The notes: generated by a model from the sequence alone, not told the origin. 64,000 nt of DNA from Datnioides undecimradiatus (GCA_008933995.1 WARS01000071.1:5610652-5674651), one strand, 5' to 3'; numbered from the stretch's first letter, positions 1-22,200 are shown. Made by a program: numbers and translations.

Positions 1-8764
<8,764 letters not shown>

Positions 8765-9062
8765 CTTGGCCGCTTACTCGCTGATAAGAGGATCAGAGGG
8801 GCGGAGGGAGGGAGGCGTCTCATCTGGAACAGCCCAGAGGAGGAAGACGCCCAGGAGGAAGAGCCGGGCTGCGTCACGAGCCGGGCGAGGACGTGTGAAG
8901 CGTCGTGACGTCAAACAAACCATTGGACGTGGAGTAAAGACGGGGCGAGCCGTCTGTCCAATCGCGGCGCTGCTTTATTCTGAGGGAGCTGAGAGGCGCC
9001 CGGGGGGGGGGGGTTATAACGCAGAGATGCGCATGGAGACCGTTCACGCTTTAGTAGACAGA
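8765..9062 (-). promoter_or_regulatory. syp: Candidate syp promoter / 5' UTR with a perfect CRE
   Basis: The ~300 bp upstream of the syp start codon are GC- and CpG-rich compared with the flanking introns. They contain a full palindromic cAMP-response element TGACGTCA at 8906-8913, a CCAAT box on the minus strand (ATTGG at 8921-8925), another CCAAT on the plus strand at 8958-8962, Sp1-like GGGGCG near 8942, and a G-run at 9001-9013. The transcription start is not determinable by eye. Promoter identity is inferred from position and composition. Confidence 0.55.
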
Positions 9063-9548
9063 AGGAGTGATGTAGAGGGGAAGTAAAAAGGTCGGTGACG
9101 GTACGTGAACCGCTGCTGGTCATTAGCAGCAAGCACGGTTGTATTTTCAGATGAATATATTCGCCTTCTTGGTAGGCAAGCCTTATCCCGCACATAACGC
9201 ACAGGCGGAAGTTCATGTTTTGGCACTAGATCCACACAACAAAGGGTGAATATACGGGTGTTTAATTTATCACTGAACTAAAGACAATCAGGGGTTACTG
9301 TTTAGCATTAATCTTTTACAGCAAAAGGGGAAATGAAACCCAGATGTTGTCCATCTGCCGCTCCATTAACGACTGATTATATAATTCACTCCTTTGTACT
9401 TTGCTGTGGTTTTCAGCACCCATTATAGCACCCCCTCCAGCCCTGCCAGCACCTTTCAGCTGAACCACGCTGTCTGGAGTGATATGTTAGCACTGCACAA
9501 GTAAAACGAGAAAAAAAACAACAACATACATTTGAGAAAACACAATTC

Positions 9549-9554
9549 TTTATT
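9549..9554 (-). terminator. cacna1f: Candidate cacna1f poly(A) signal
   Basis: AATAAA on the minus strand lies about 660 nt beyond the cacna1f stop codon. It is the only canonical hexamer I see on that strand between the stop and the syp promoter. The 3' UTR would be about 680 nt. The interval 9555-10211 otherwise holds a short TA run (9697-9714) and no gene. Confidence 0.5.
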
Positions 9555-10211
9555 GATAGTCACAGAATGTTTAATATTAGAGGATATTCAATATTCAGTG
9601 TATTGTTTCTCTAAAATAGCGAACTCAATGCTCTCAACAGGATTTCAATATTTGTGTAACAAGGTATGAATATTTTACTGAGCTAACAGCTGAATATATA
9701 TATATATATATATAGTTCATAGAATTATTTATATAATATTACCGCATATTTACGGTGATTTCAACTGATCATGAGTGTATAAAGTGTAAGCGATTCCAGT
9801 ACAGTACAAAATGAGAATACAATGAAAAAAATAGTCAGTAATTGTCATAATAATGCAAAGAGCCACAGTTTTCTGTCATATACAGCAGGACGTAGTGTTC
9901 ACACCCTGTAGAGTCATACCACATGCTGATATGTGCTCTTAAAGTCAGTGTGCGCGTGTGTGTGTCTCTGTGTGTTTTGGCATTCATAAATAAAAGCGTA
10001 CCTTACTCAAAACAACTTTTAGCTTTAGGACAACAAAATAGACATAAGCGGTGCCACTGGAGGTATCACGTCACTCTTGCAGACGTCCTGAGCAGTTCTT
10101 CCTGTTTCTCCACAGCAGGTATAAACACGCACCACATTAAAGAGTTTGCTCTTCATACAAAAACTCCACACCACGCTTTTGTCACGCGGTTATTTTAAGT
10201 TTTTGCTGATC

Positions 10212-13200
10212 TCAATAAGAAATCACGCAGTTCATTTCATCAGCCAGTTCGTCCTCAAAGCGTGAAATGGACTGACTGGCCCCGCGAGCTATGAGGTCAG
10301 CGGCGGCGCTCTCCATCTCGTCCAGGCTCATGTGACAGGCTTCGGCAATCTCCCGCTTAGCAAAGCTCACGAACTTGGGGTCCCTCGCAAAGGCGCCGAG
10401 ACCCTCGGAGATCAAGATCTGACATGGGCAAGAAAAAAAGAGATGCAGTGACGTGAGAGAGGGATTATATCTTAAACTACTCATTCTCTGTGTCCAGCAC
10501 GCAACGTAACACATAACATCTATCTGATTATCATTATACTGAATGCACATAAAATCAGCTGAGAGAGTCACTTAGTCAAATTGAAATGCCCTTTGGTCTC
10601 CAGTGAGCTGCAACTTTATTTCTTTATTCTTCTGTCATAATATAAAGAGTACAGCAGCAGCAAATGGACCAGGATTCATAGCGAAACAAAGAAGAATCAG
10701 CCAATGTCAGCATTAGATATCAATATGACCGTGTTACTGCTGATCTGGCCGAATGTTGAATCGTTTGTTGTTTCTATTTACGTGTCAGGTGTTGTCTGTG
10801 ATCATAGGCCATAGGACATGTGCTACTTCTGTGCTTTCGACAAAAGTGGTGGGTACGGTGGCCCAGAGAGCTCAACACACTGCAAAACACACTTGCAAAT
10901 AGACCAAAAAAACCAATTAACTGAAGAAAATGCAACTTGCAGCGTTCCTGGTTTTGGTTATGCTTTCTTCTTCTTTTCTTCTGTGCAAATGTTGTCGAAA
11001 TGGTGCCGATGTTTAATTAATTTGCTTGGGTTTTTTTTTTTGCCTTCTTGCGTTTGTTTTCTTTTGCTGCAGTGCATTGACCTGTCTGGCTCACCGTAGA
11101 TGGAGGACAAAAGCTAATTTGATCAGATCAAGGCAGCATCTTCCACACATACATTTAGGTGTTTTCAATGACTCTGGTTGATTGCACGTCTAGTCAGATT
11201 GAGCAGGGTGCAGATACGGTGGCAATTATGTGACGCCACAAAAACCTAGCTGACCAAGAAGAGCCGCAGAGTGTGCAGGGTCTTTAAGGTGAACATGAAA
11301 CATTATGATCCCAAAAGACTGCTGTGGAAATCAGCAGATTAAAAGTTGTGAAGATATTGGTTTTAGCTTTAAAAACTCCCCAAACCCAACCACCTGAGGT
11401 CTCAGAGCAATGTAAAATAGTGTATATGCTCATAAGTTGCACATGCTGGCGGTTTCTCACTGACAAAAAATGCCCGCCTCATTATTGACTCACCGACTCA
11501 ACCAGACTGTCTGCGCTGCCTTTGTCCACGAAGCCCTGCGTGACCGGTGGCATCCGCACACTGGTGAAGGTTCTCGTCTGGCCGGGGTACCAGCCAGGAC
11601 GGCTTCCTGCAGGGAGGCTGGCAGAGCCGTCGCTCCACAGCGGCTGGCTGGTGCCGGAGGCTTCGTCCACCAGGATCATAGGGGTGTAGATGAGCTTGCC
11701 CCTGCGTCCAGAGGGGTTGACGATTCCTGGAACAGGAGTGGTGCCAGCTGCTGCCGTGTTTACCCAGGAGGCGGATGACATAGAGGACACGCTGCTAGGC
11801 CGGGAGTCCAGGCTGTGCTGTGTCTGAGACAAGAGAGCAAGAACAGGAGAAGATCAGTGAAACAAGATGAGACAGTGCTGTTTATAAGCTACCATTCTGA
11901 GAGTCTGTGCGCGTTTCTGTGTAGTTTTACTTGTAGACGGGATCTGGATGGGGATGTGTTCCCACGGTAGTTCGCTGGAATGGGCAGGTGGTTGTCCACG
12001 CTGCTCTGTGGCCGCAGACACTGGAAGTTAAAGGCAGGTTTATGACCTGAAACAACAAGCAGGGAAGTGTTAGGAAACCGAACAGGATGCACGACTGTCA
12101 CCATGTTCAGGGGGCATTTTCTGCGCAGCCGTATGAGCCCACTGGGAGGCTTTAAGGCAAAACTGTATGAATGAAAAGACAAAGACATGTTGCTGTTTGA
12201 GTACGTGAACAGGGAGCAATCAGTTGACACTCTGCATGAGAGCACAGATCAAATGACACACAAATCAATTAACCTGCTTCTGCCTGATTGGTAATCCAGT
12301 CTTCAGCGTTGGTAATGAGCCTAGGTATTATTAACTATTACTGGAGAAGTAGTAACACAGATACTTTGGCAGTGTTAGTCTATGTACATCAGATAACTAG
12401 TAACATTACCTGTAACATAAGAAACCCTCAGTATGTTATATCAGTATGTTTTCCTAGTTTATATTTTACAACAGCATAATAGAAATTCTTAAAGTCAGTT
12501 ATGGCTTTTGATTTTTTGATTTTTTTAAGGTTTTCAGTGATGAAACTTCACTTAGAAAATCAAAATGTTTGGTATTCTTACTTTAAAAATGACATTAACA
12601 ATTGATTATCAAGCAGTTGCAAATCCATTTGCCGTTGCAGTTCTAATGTCGTGGCTCTTGTGGAAATAAACTTAGCCTGTATATCGCTAACTGTACATGC
12701 ATGTACCAAAAACACCAAAAATATTAAATAAAATATGCATTTCTCACCCTTCGGTATCGCAGGAAGCAGCCGTCTCCTGACAAACTGTGTGCCGCCGTTC
12801 TCATTTCCGTTGTAGCCATTCCCGTTGTAACCACCAACAGTGCTGCCATTCTCAATGCAGGTACTTCCGTTACCGTTGGCGCTGATGATGCTGCCGTTTT
12901 CATTGTAGCTAGCGTATCCGTTTCCGTCATATCCATTTGTCGAATAGGGAGTGGGACTGGTAGCCACGCTGCCTCCGTTCATATTGGTGTCATTATAGCC
13001 GTTGCTAACGAAGCCGTTGGTGTCGTGGCTGTCATAGGGTATCTCCCCAACGCTGCTGGCTCTTTCCAGGCTCTGTTCATTGTAGCCTGTCTCAGTTGGT
13101 TCGGGAGAGACGGCTTCTGGATACACGTATCTGCAAGATCCACACCAGAGGTTTATCATTTTCATTTGCTTTCCTGCTAAGATGACACCACTCATCATGT

Positions 13201-16200
13201 CTGCGTGTAAAACATGGAAGCTGGCGCCAGGAAAGGGCTAGCTTAGCTTAGCATAAAGACAGGAAAAGCGGCGGGAAACAGCTGTGTTCAAAGGTAAAAA
13301 CAAGAATCTGGCTATGTGCACATTTAAAGATCACAAATTACACAACTCTCAGCAAGAAAACTTTCCAAATACTCCTTTACTTATTCATTTATGGCAAATC
13401 TTTCTATTCACTCTCTCGCTTGTTTCTTACCTGTCTACTGACGCTACACTTGCAGCATCGACTTCATAGCTATAAACCTGCTCAGTTACTGTGGATGTAG
13501 CGGCCACAACTGGTTCCACAACTGGTTCCACAACTGGCTCCACAACTGGTTCCACAACTGGATCCACAACTGGCTCCACAACTGGCTCCACAACTGGAAC
13601 CTCTGCTTTAGCTGTGACCTCTGGGGGCGGAGGAGGAGGCATCTCGCTGATGAAGTCCATCCTGAACAGGAGAGAGCAGGCAATTCATTATGACTTTCTA
13701 CAAAACAAATGCACAGTGCGAATGAACGCGTTTACACAGCGCACAATAAAAACAGCTTCATACAAAATGAGAGAAACACACCTGATAGGCAGCGGCTTAG
13801 ACCTCACTGGCTGCTCTGTTACAACACTGACGCCAGCCAGCTCTGATCCCGGTCTCTGGTGCTCCTGCAGTCCCATCACCTGCTCTGTGATCACGCCCTC
13901 GTTGGGCTCCTTGGGCTCAGGTTCTACAATCACGGTTGTCTGCTCCACCAGCATGTCTATGGGCGGCAATGGCGTGGTGGCGGGCGTGGTGGTCGCTGAG
14001 GTCCCGGCCTCACTGTCAAATATCTCGTCGCCTGTCATCTCTCCCTCCACACCCTCCTCTTCCTCCAGGTCACAGGCCATTGCCAGACGCATCTCTGGAG
14101 CCAGGTCCTGCAGCGTCCGCAGCCCTTGCTGAGACCACATGAATCAACATTGAATGAATGAATAAACATCATTGAACCACAGTAGTGCAGTTGGGCTCTA
14201 AACTGGTCTACTGGTTAGATTGATTGGCAAGTTCATGTATTTCCAGAGGTATCTTCATCTCTGTCTGCCCTTTCATATGTCAGCCTGCACGAAACATTAC
14301 GTTCCTTGCAAACCATTTATATGAAACGTCCTTAATAACAAGTCCTCTGAGCCGTTTGACTGTACTGAAACAAGCATCTGCGGCAAGTGATTCAGTGTCT
14401 GTGAGTTTGACCCCAGAAAGATGAGTTCACAATCACCTGATGGAGGAAAGTTTGTCAGTGCTCATCTTGAATCTGGATTTTGGATTTTGTGACATCACAA
14501 CTAGTTGGTAGGCTAGTTATGGTCCAGTATGCAACACTTTTAACAGCAATTCAACTAATTTATGGACAAAAACATATTAGACACAGATTACTACCCAAAA
14601 CTTGGAGCTTTTACGGGTTGTAAAACATGTCCCTGCACAGTAAAAGTATACGGCACCTGCAGAGAAGCCGCCTTGTCCTTCTTTTTGGATTTCCTCTCCC
14701 TCTCCTTTCTCTTGCGGAACTTCTTGAAATAGTCCTGAATCAAGAAGCTGGCATAAAACTTCCCACAAGTCACCTCATCCCCTGAGAAGGAACAAAACGA
14801 TAGTGATGAGAGTCATAAAGGTCTTCCTGGATTGAGGAAATCAGTATGTTTTGGTAAATCGACCATTTTTCAGTGCCAGTAAAGTCACTGGTAGCAAAAG
14901 GTGAAGCTAATATTTGCAGTTTATTCGGCCTTCACTGTTTGTCACCATGACTGGCTGCTATGTAAATTTTTGGTTTACCTCTAGGGGGAGGAATGACTTC
15001 ATCAATGAGCTTGGGCTTGGTGCGCTTCCAGAGCTTCTTAATGATCAGCTTCAGCTCCTCATTCTGCTGGTCGATGGGGCCTGCGGGGCGACAAAAGCAA
15101 CAGATCAACACTGGAGCTACTCTCAAACACCTTCAGTGAGCATGCACGAGCGTCTGCATGAACGTGAGGTCAAACCTTCGGTCTTGATCTTGAGTGAGGT
15201 CCGTACGAGAGCGAAGAGAGTAGCATTGAAGGTGACCGTCCCATCTGCGTGCAGTGGGACGTTCATGGCGACCAGTCTCTGAGAGGACAAGAGGACGAGG
15301 CAGAGGGAGTGAGATCAAACTATCTGCTAATGTTTTTAGCATCAAGTGTGCAGCTCTGACTTTGACTTACCTTGCAAGCAACGCGATGAGGACACAGTTT
15401 TCCAAAACCAAGGGGCGGCTGAATCCTACGCAGCATGGTGACGACATCGATGTGCTTTATGCGACCGCTGCGGGAGGCAGGAGAGCACAATGCAGACATT
15501 TACTGACAGATAGGAATATTGTGGAAACAGTGAGAGGGAAACTTGAGGTCTTACGTGGCCTCTGGATCGTAGTCGGACCAAACCCTCTTAAACTCGTCCA
15601 GGTGGTGAGTACCGAGCACCGTCCAGTCTCGTGTCAGGTATTCAAAGTTGTCCATGATGACGGCGATGAACAAGTTGATGATCTTGAAAGAGAGTAGGAC
15701 AAAAGCACAACAACTGCTTGAGACCACACAAACAAATATATGAACAAATGAGAAAACAAACGAAGGAACAAACACCCAAACGAACGATGAATGAATGAAG
15801 GAACGAATGGGAGCGAATGGGCAAATGAACAAACGCACAAAGGCACGAACGCATGAACTTACAAACAAATTAATTCATTTGCAACTGAACAAAAGAATGA
15901 ACGCACAAACAAACTAACAAATTGTGTAACCATTGCCAAGTGTGAAGACACACTACTTAAAATATTGGCTATTAATAGCTGATTAACCCTATAAAACCCA
16001 TTTGTATCATATTTGATACGCAAGTTTCTGAGACCTCTATCTTATCCTAACACTTTCCTTAAAAACCTGCTGTATATGACCTGACACGTGTATTCTCTAT
16101 GTACGTAACTTTTTTTTTTATTCTTCCCCTCAAAAACGCCCAATGTAATCCCAAAAAATAGCACAAACAAAATGACATGTCAAAAACGTTTGGGTTTTGT

Positions 16201-19200
16201 TAAAAGGTATAATAAACATCTCGGTTCATCTCAGTTTTTTGATGGGTCAGACATTACAGGGTTAAATTACAACATTTAAAAACACCTAAAATACTGCCTC
16301 AGGGCTAAAAATATAACATTTTAAGCTACTGTTGTTGGAAATTGACAATATTGCGCCTCTAAATACATGTAATTAGCCTGTTTTTTCATAATTACATGTA
16401 TGTATGTCAAGCCCCTGCCCAGCTCTGTGAATTTTGCAAAAACCCAGCAGGATAATGGGGGTTCGGGTCTATTTTAGCAGGCAGGGAGGGTCCCGGTGGG
16501 TCTCTGCTAAAGGTCAAAGACCTCACACAGACTGATGGATGTCAGCTGTCCACAAGACAAGAAACCAAAGAAGGAATTCAAGACACACATGATGCACACA
16601 CGCCGAACATGAACTCGGTCGTAAATCTGGTTTCAAGGAACAAGAAGAGAGCTTTGACTAAGAACGTGATCCAACACAAGCACTGCAACTTAGTTTAGCT
16701 GATTTGTACTTGAAGTGAATTTAAAGTCCTCAGCAGCTGTGTTACAATTCATTGTTAAATGGCACTGATGGTGATTTTTGCACCATCAGTGATTCGTTGT
16801 GATTCTCACTGCAGGTCTGCAGCAGCTAAAAAGATGATGAGCTCCAACCTTCATTTGCTATGCTTCAGATAAGACCTGGTTCTCCATGTTACCTTCATTT
16901 AATGTCTTAAAATAGCACTAAAGGTGATAGAAATGCTCCCAAAACATTTGTGCCCTTTTAAAAGCAGGATTTCGCCGTGTGGATTAACAAAATCCACGGG
17001 TGTCTGAGCTCTCCACAGAGCTGCGAAATGGAGACGACAGGGTTAGCTTTGTAAAACTGCAACTGCTCGGTTGCTGTAATACTATCCTCTCTACTTTCAT
17101 CCAACTTCGATCCCACCTGACCCGGGAGCCTGTAAAAACACAGCTCTGAATGAATTAGACCTAAAATTAATTTGGAGTGAGGCGGCTGCGTTAAGTTACA
17201 TATCAAAGCGGGGGGAAGTGTTTTACCACAAACGATCTGAGGGCTGAGTGATTATGAAAAACAAACAGACAGAGAGGATCCTCAGTCCTCCTCATCTTCA
17301 CTCACCAGGTAAGCACAGAGCATGAAGAAGCTGATGAAGTAGATGTAGGACAAGTTGCTACCGCAGGTGAACTCTTCGCCAGGCTCAGTGTCGGATTCTG
17401 GGTCACAGCGTCTGCCGGGCAGAGCTGCCAGCATAATCTCCTGCCACTGCTCTCCGGTGGCACACCTACAAGTGCGCGGAGAGAGGGCGGCGTTTTCATT
17501 TGACCTTCAAGATTCTTTTAAAGTCTTGTCTTCGAGGAGCACAGTGAGGGTGTTTTGGAGGAGAGATGACATATTGTGCTGGGGCATTAACTTGCAGCAA
17601 ATAGCCGAAATGCATTTAATATTTGAGCTTCACGGTAAAAACACGCCGAGCCTCTGTCTCCCACTCGATGCAGTGTCTCACCTGAAGAGCACCAGGACAG
17701 CCATGAAGAAAGTCTGGAAGTTGCAGTTCCTGTTGATGTGTGTGTTGTCATCAACGGCCACTTTTCCAAATGTCTGAAAGGAGATCGGTGCGCTCGGTAA
17801 GAATCAGGTTTTGAGGTTTTCACGTGCAAAAAGAATAGAGGGGTGCATAAGGATTGCAGTAAACATAATCTAAAACATATCTGTTTTCTAAATTATTGAC
17901 CATCGAGTGTGTATGAGTGTGTAACGTGCATATGAGATTTGCATTAATGCAACATGGCCTATAAGGATGATAATCAGTGGGAGCTGCAACCAAAGGATCA
18001 ACTGATAAAATACCTGTTTTCTGTGTTTTTATAGATTACTTTTCTCCTAATTATTTAACTGAACAAGATTGGGTGTTGAAATAGAAACAATCATAAAGCC
18101 CCGATCTACAGGAGCGACTCACCTGCATCCCAATCACAGCGTAGATGAAGAAGATCATTGCGATGAGCAGGCCGACATAAGGCAGAGCCTGAGCAGAACA
18201 AAGACAAGAGCACGATTTTGAAAAGAAAAGAGTTTATATGTGCGTCGCATATATGTATATTACTCGTTCTGCCCTGCACTGACCTGGAGGGACTTGACAA
18301 AAGTCCAGAGGAGGGTCCGAATGCCTTCGCCTTTGCTGAGCAGTTTAACCAAACGCAAGACTCGGAACAAACGGAAGAATGTGATGGACACTTTTCCACT
18401 TTCTCCTTTACCACCGCCCTAAAGGTAAACATTTAAATAAATGTATGTGATACAGTGCTCAAGACATTTCTGAATAGTTTAAATGGTAAATCCCAAAAAC
18501 CAGAGACTCTCACCTCGCCGTGACCGCCTCCTCCCTGGATCGATCAAGCAGAGATGTAAGAGGAAAGAGATTAGAAATGCATTAAACAAAACAATATTAT
18601 ATGTTTAGAGTAAAACAATTGTCAAGAAATCAGTTAATGATTATTTGGACCAATGATTGAATATTAATTCAGTTTCATTGCTTCTTAAACTTCCTGTTTA
18701 TGTTGTTGTTAAGTTGCTGATTTTATTATAGTTTTAACCAGTGATAATGCAATGGAAATGCAGGTGTGAGCAAACTTACACTAAACTCAGATACGGCAAT
18801 GTCCAGCACGCTGCCCACGACAATTAAAGCATCAAACGAGTTCCAGGGATCGATGAAGTAGTGCTGCAAAGGAAAGGAAGAGTCAAAAATTGCTTTGACA
18901 GCTGTGGTGAATGTTATATCTCAAATGTAAATGAGGGAAACCTCACGTGAGCCCGCAGAGCCAACAACTTGATAATCATCTCTATGGTGAAGACCACGGT
19001 GAAGATCATGTTGAGGATGTCCATGACGGAGGTGAATAGCTTAGACTGCTCGTAGTGCTGAGGGAGAAGGAAAACACACAAACCTTTGCACAAACACGCC
19101 ACAACAAGCTGATGTTTCGACGTTATGCGGCAGATTTATTGTGTGGGGCGATACCTGAACGGCCAGAGTGAGCGTGTTTCCCAGAATCAGCACGAACATG

Positions 19201-22200
19201 ATGTATTCAAACTGGCTGGAGTTGATAATTTTCCAGAACTTGAGCTGCGACGGGTTTTTGGGAATGTAAATCTTTATGGGCTGAGCTTTCAGCGCGTAGT
19301 ACACACACTGGCGCTGTAAGAAACAACAGAGTGAGTTATTATTCATGATGAAAAACTAAACAAATAGACCACGCACCAATAATGACCTAGTTCAAAACAT
19401 AAATTAAACGTTTTTGGGGAAGATGACTAACCTGATTTTTGTTGAGTTCACAGTTTTTGAATTCGGCCTCTCCTTGCTCTCGAAATGTGATGATGACGAA
19501 ACCGACGAATATGTTCATCATGAAAAACGCGATGATGATGATGTAGATGATGAAGAAGATGGAGATTTCCACTCTGTAGTTGTAGATGGGCCCTCTGTTT
19601 ATGGCATTGGCGTCCACGGCCCGGTAAAGCAGCCTTTACAGAAAAACAAACACACGAACGGCGACGACATATTGATTTAGAGACTGTGACTGTGAAGGAT
19701 TAGGATGGTGATCTCTCTTAATGTCAACAGATCTCATGAAAAGACCAAAACCAGGGATCAATTGACCCAAATAACCTGATGTATCTCATCCTCTGTGACA
19801 CAGAGAGCTATTATTATCTAATTGTTGTCTAAAATCACACCCAGCTGCACTGACTAATGTTGTTTCATCATGATGCACGTGGATTTTTATATTTTATTTT
19901 ATCCTGAGTGAATACCATGCACACAATCACAAGAGGAGAGTGCTGCTCAGGCTGCATTTCCCTGTCCAGAGCTGACCTGAATCTCCGAAAATAGTAACCA
20001 AGGACAACCTGAACCCGAGAGTTATTCTGCTTTCTATGTTTTTTTTAATGCTTCGACAGTCAGACGATATTGTTTTATATTACCAACAGGTAGACTGTCT
20101 GAAGACACGCCCACACACGAGGCAAACGCAATGTCATCAGCGGTTATAAATGTCATGCAGCATGACCGAACAACAGCATAAGTTTGAAGTTTGTGCGTAC
20201 GTGTTGGACAAGTGCACCCTTCACCTCACGTTCCTAAAACCTACAGCGTCTCCAGCTCTTTCAGGGGACTATGCGCCATTTAGAAAAAAAGTTCAACTTT
20301 AACCTACATGAGGCCAGTTTTTAAAGGAGCAGTGTGCAGGATTTAGTGGCATCTAGTGGTGAGGTTGCAGACTGCAGCCAGCTGAGAACCCCTCAACCCA
20401 CCCGTCCCTCGCAAGAGCGCAGGAGATCAAACGGCAGCTGTGAAAAATGCAAAAGGTCCCTCTCTAGAGCTAATGTTTGGTTTGTCCATTTTGGGCTTCT
20501 GTAGAAAAATGGTGGTGCAACATAGTGGACTCAGTGGTAGCAGGTTACTTCCTGTATAGACATAAAGGGCTCAGTCTGAGGCAATGAAAACATAATTCTT
20601 ACTTTCGGGTGATCGTACATGAATGAAACATGAACATTATGAACATTAAATTCATCGTCTGCCAACAGAACGGGACTTGTTGACACTAAAAAATAACTTT
20701 TTTTTTGCGTCAAACACTACTCACTGTGGCCAGCCTTCAAATGTCGACACAGTGAACAAGGCCAGCATGCCCATCAGCACGTTGTCGAAGTTGAAATCAC
20801 TGTTTTCCCAAACCCTCTCTCTCACCATGGGGTGGTTCATATCCCCGTCTTTATAGACCACAAACGTTCCCCTGGAATTAGACACATGCACACATTATTG
20901 AGGAACATGTGACACAGTGCTGCACATGTCATACAGATCAAACAAAAGAAAAGAAAACTGACTTGCACTCCTCCGGGGTGTGTTTGGCTTCATCTGTGCA
21001 GCTGTAGAATCTGCCCTGTAACGTTAAACAATGGGACAGTTATACCATTAAAAACACTTCCCCTTTAAATACTCCGTGGCCACTTTATTGGTGAAATAAA
21101 ACTATATAAACAGTGATTTATATTGTGATTTATTTAATTGTTGTAATTCATTGTTTATTTGTTGCTGGGAACATCTGGCAGCTCAGATCAAACTTATGGT
21201 GGTCCATGTTTTAGACTGTTGGCCCCAGTTTGGGCAGCACTGAACATGAACACGTACCTTGAAGAGCTGCACTCCAATGCAGGCAAACATGAACTGAAGG
21301 AGTGTTGTGACAATTAGGATGTTGCCGATGGTTCGGATCGCCACGAACACACACTGCACCACGTTCTGTGAACATGCAAACAACAAAGGAAATGTATTAG
21401 CGTCACATATCGACAAACTATAACGTATTACATTATATAAACAACAGATAAACACTAACTGACATAAGACAGTAACACAGTTACTAACTTAAAGTACTCA
21501 GTAAAAGGTACGTACAAGTAAAATTGCTATATTTAGATATAAACACTTAATGACAAGTAAAAGAAGAGAAGTACCCATCTAAAACCATAAATGAAAGTCA
21601 AACAAAGGAGACCTGTTTACCTTCAGTCCCTTCGCTCTGTTGATAGCTCGAAGAGGCCTGAGCACTCGCAGCACTCGGAGAATCTTGACCACAGAGATCG
21701 CACTCGAGCTGAGAGACGACAACACGAAAGATTCCCAAAACGACACTTTAATGAGACGTCGCTGCGTCTGCGCGCACTTTACAGCCACACAACTGACTCC
21801 TATTGATTTTCCTGTCAGGGGAGAAGTTTGAGCAGTTTGCCTCAGACAGGTATCTACTCACTGCAGGAAGAAAGATGTCAGGGACACGCTAACGACCAGC
21901 AGGTCAAGGAGGTTGAAAGCGTTTCTGCAGAAGGAGCCGGTGTGCAGAAAAGCTCCGTAGACCGTCATCTGGAAACGAGCAAGGAAGGGCAGAAACATGG
22001 TTACAAAGAGACTCCCATTGATTCTTCTGTGCAGCAATTTCTGTCAGTGTCAGCCACGAAATCCGTTACCTTTAACACGATCTCCACTGTGAAAACTGAA
22101 GTGAAAACATAATCGGCATAACCGAGCACCTGAGGACGAGAGAACACAACGTCAGCCTTGAGTTTTGTGTAGATGGTCTGTCTGAGAGGAGAGATTGCTG

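Larger units (their letters stand above)
10212..15467 (-). other. cacna1f: cacna1f exons 38-47: cytoplasmic C-terminal tail
   Basis: Exons: 15467-15371, 15278-15176, 15080-14979, 14781-14657, 14128-13782, 13661-13431, 13130-12748, 12046-11931, 11823-11494, 10418-10212. Exons 38-40 carry the rest of the EF-hand and the pre-IQ region. Exon 41 has the calmodulin-binding IQ motif ([15 protein letters not shown], Ile about 1521). Exons 42-44 are poorly conserved. Exon 43 has eight xPVV repeats. Exon 44 is an Asn/Gly-rich stretch absent from the mammalian protein as I know it. Exons 45-47 return to conserved blocks ([40 protein letters not shown]), the distal region that in Cav1.4 suppresses calcium-dependent inactivation. 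Confidence 0.9.
15555..19313 (-). other. cacna1f: cacna1f exons 29-37: repeat IV and EF-hand start
   Basis: Exons: 19313-19155, 19057-18947, 18863-18780, 18534-18514, 18418-18284, 18188-18123, 17773-17682, 17465-17306, 15682-15555. S1 is in exon 29, S2 in exon 30, S3 in exon 31 ([16 protein letters not shown]), S4 in exon 33 ([14 protein letters not shown]), S5 in exon 34, pore and S6 in exons 35-37 ([27 protein letters not shown]). Exon 32 is a 21-nt microexon (GGGGHGE) that lengthens a glycine-rich S3-S4 linker. Intron 36 (1.6 kb) holds two repeats and a short hairpin. Confidence 0.93.

Noticed and set aside
12578..13198. 206-residue minus-strand open frame with Asn/Gly repeats as a separate gene
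   Set aside because: It is cacna1f exon 44 read through into both flanking introns; splice sites at 13130 and 12748 fit the gene in phase.
13491..14132. 213-residue plus-strand open frame rich in TGST repeats
   Set aside because: It is the antisense of cacna1f exons 42-43; the repeats are the complement of the xPVV minisatellite and it crosses a real intron.
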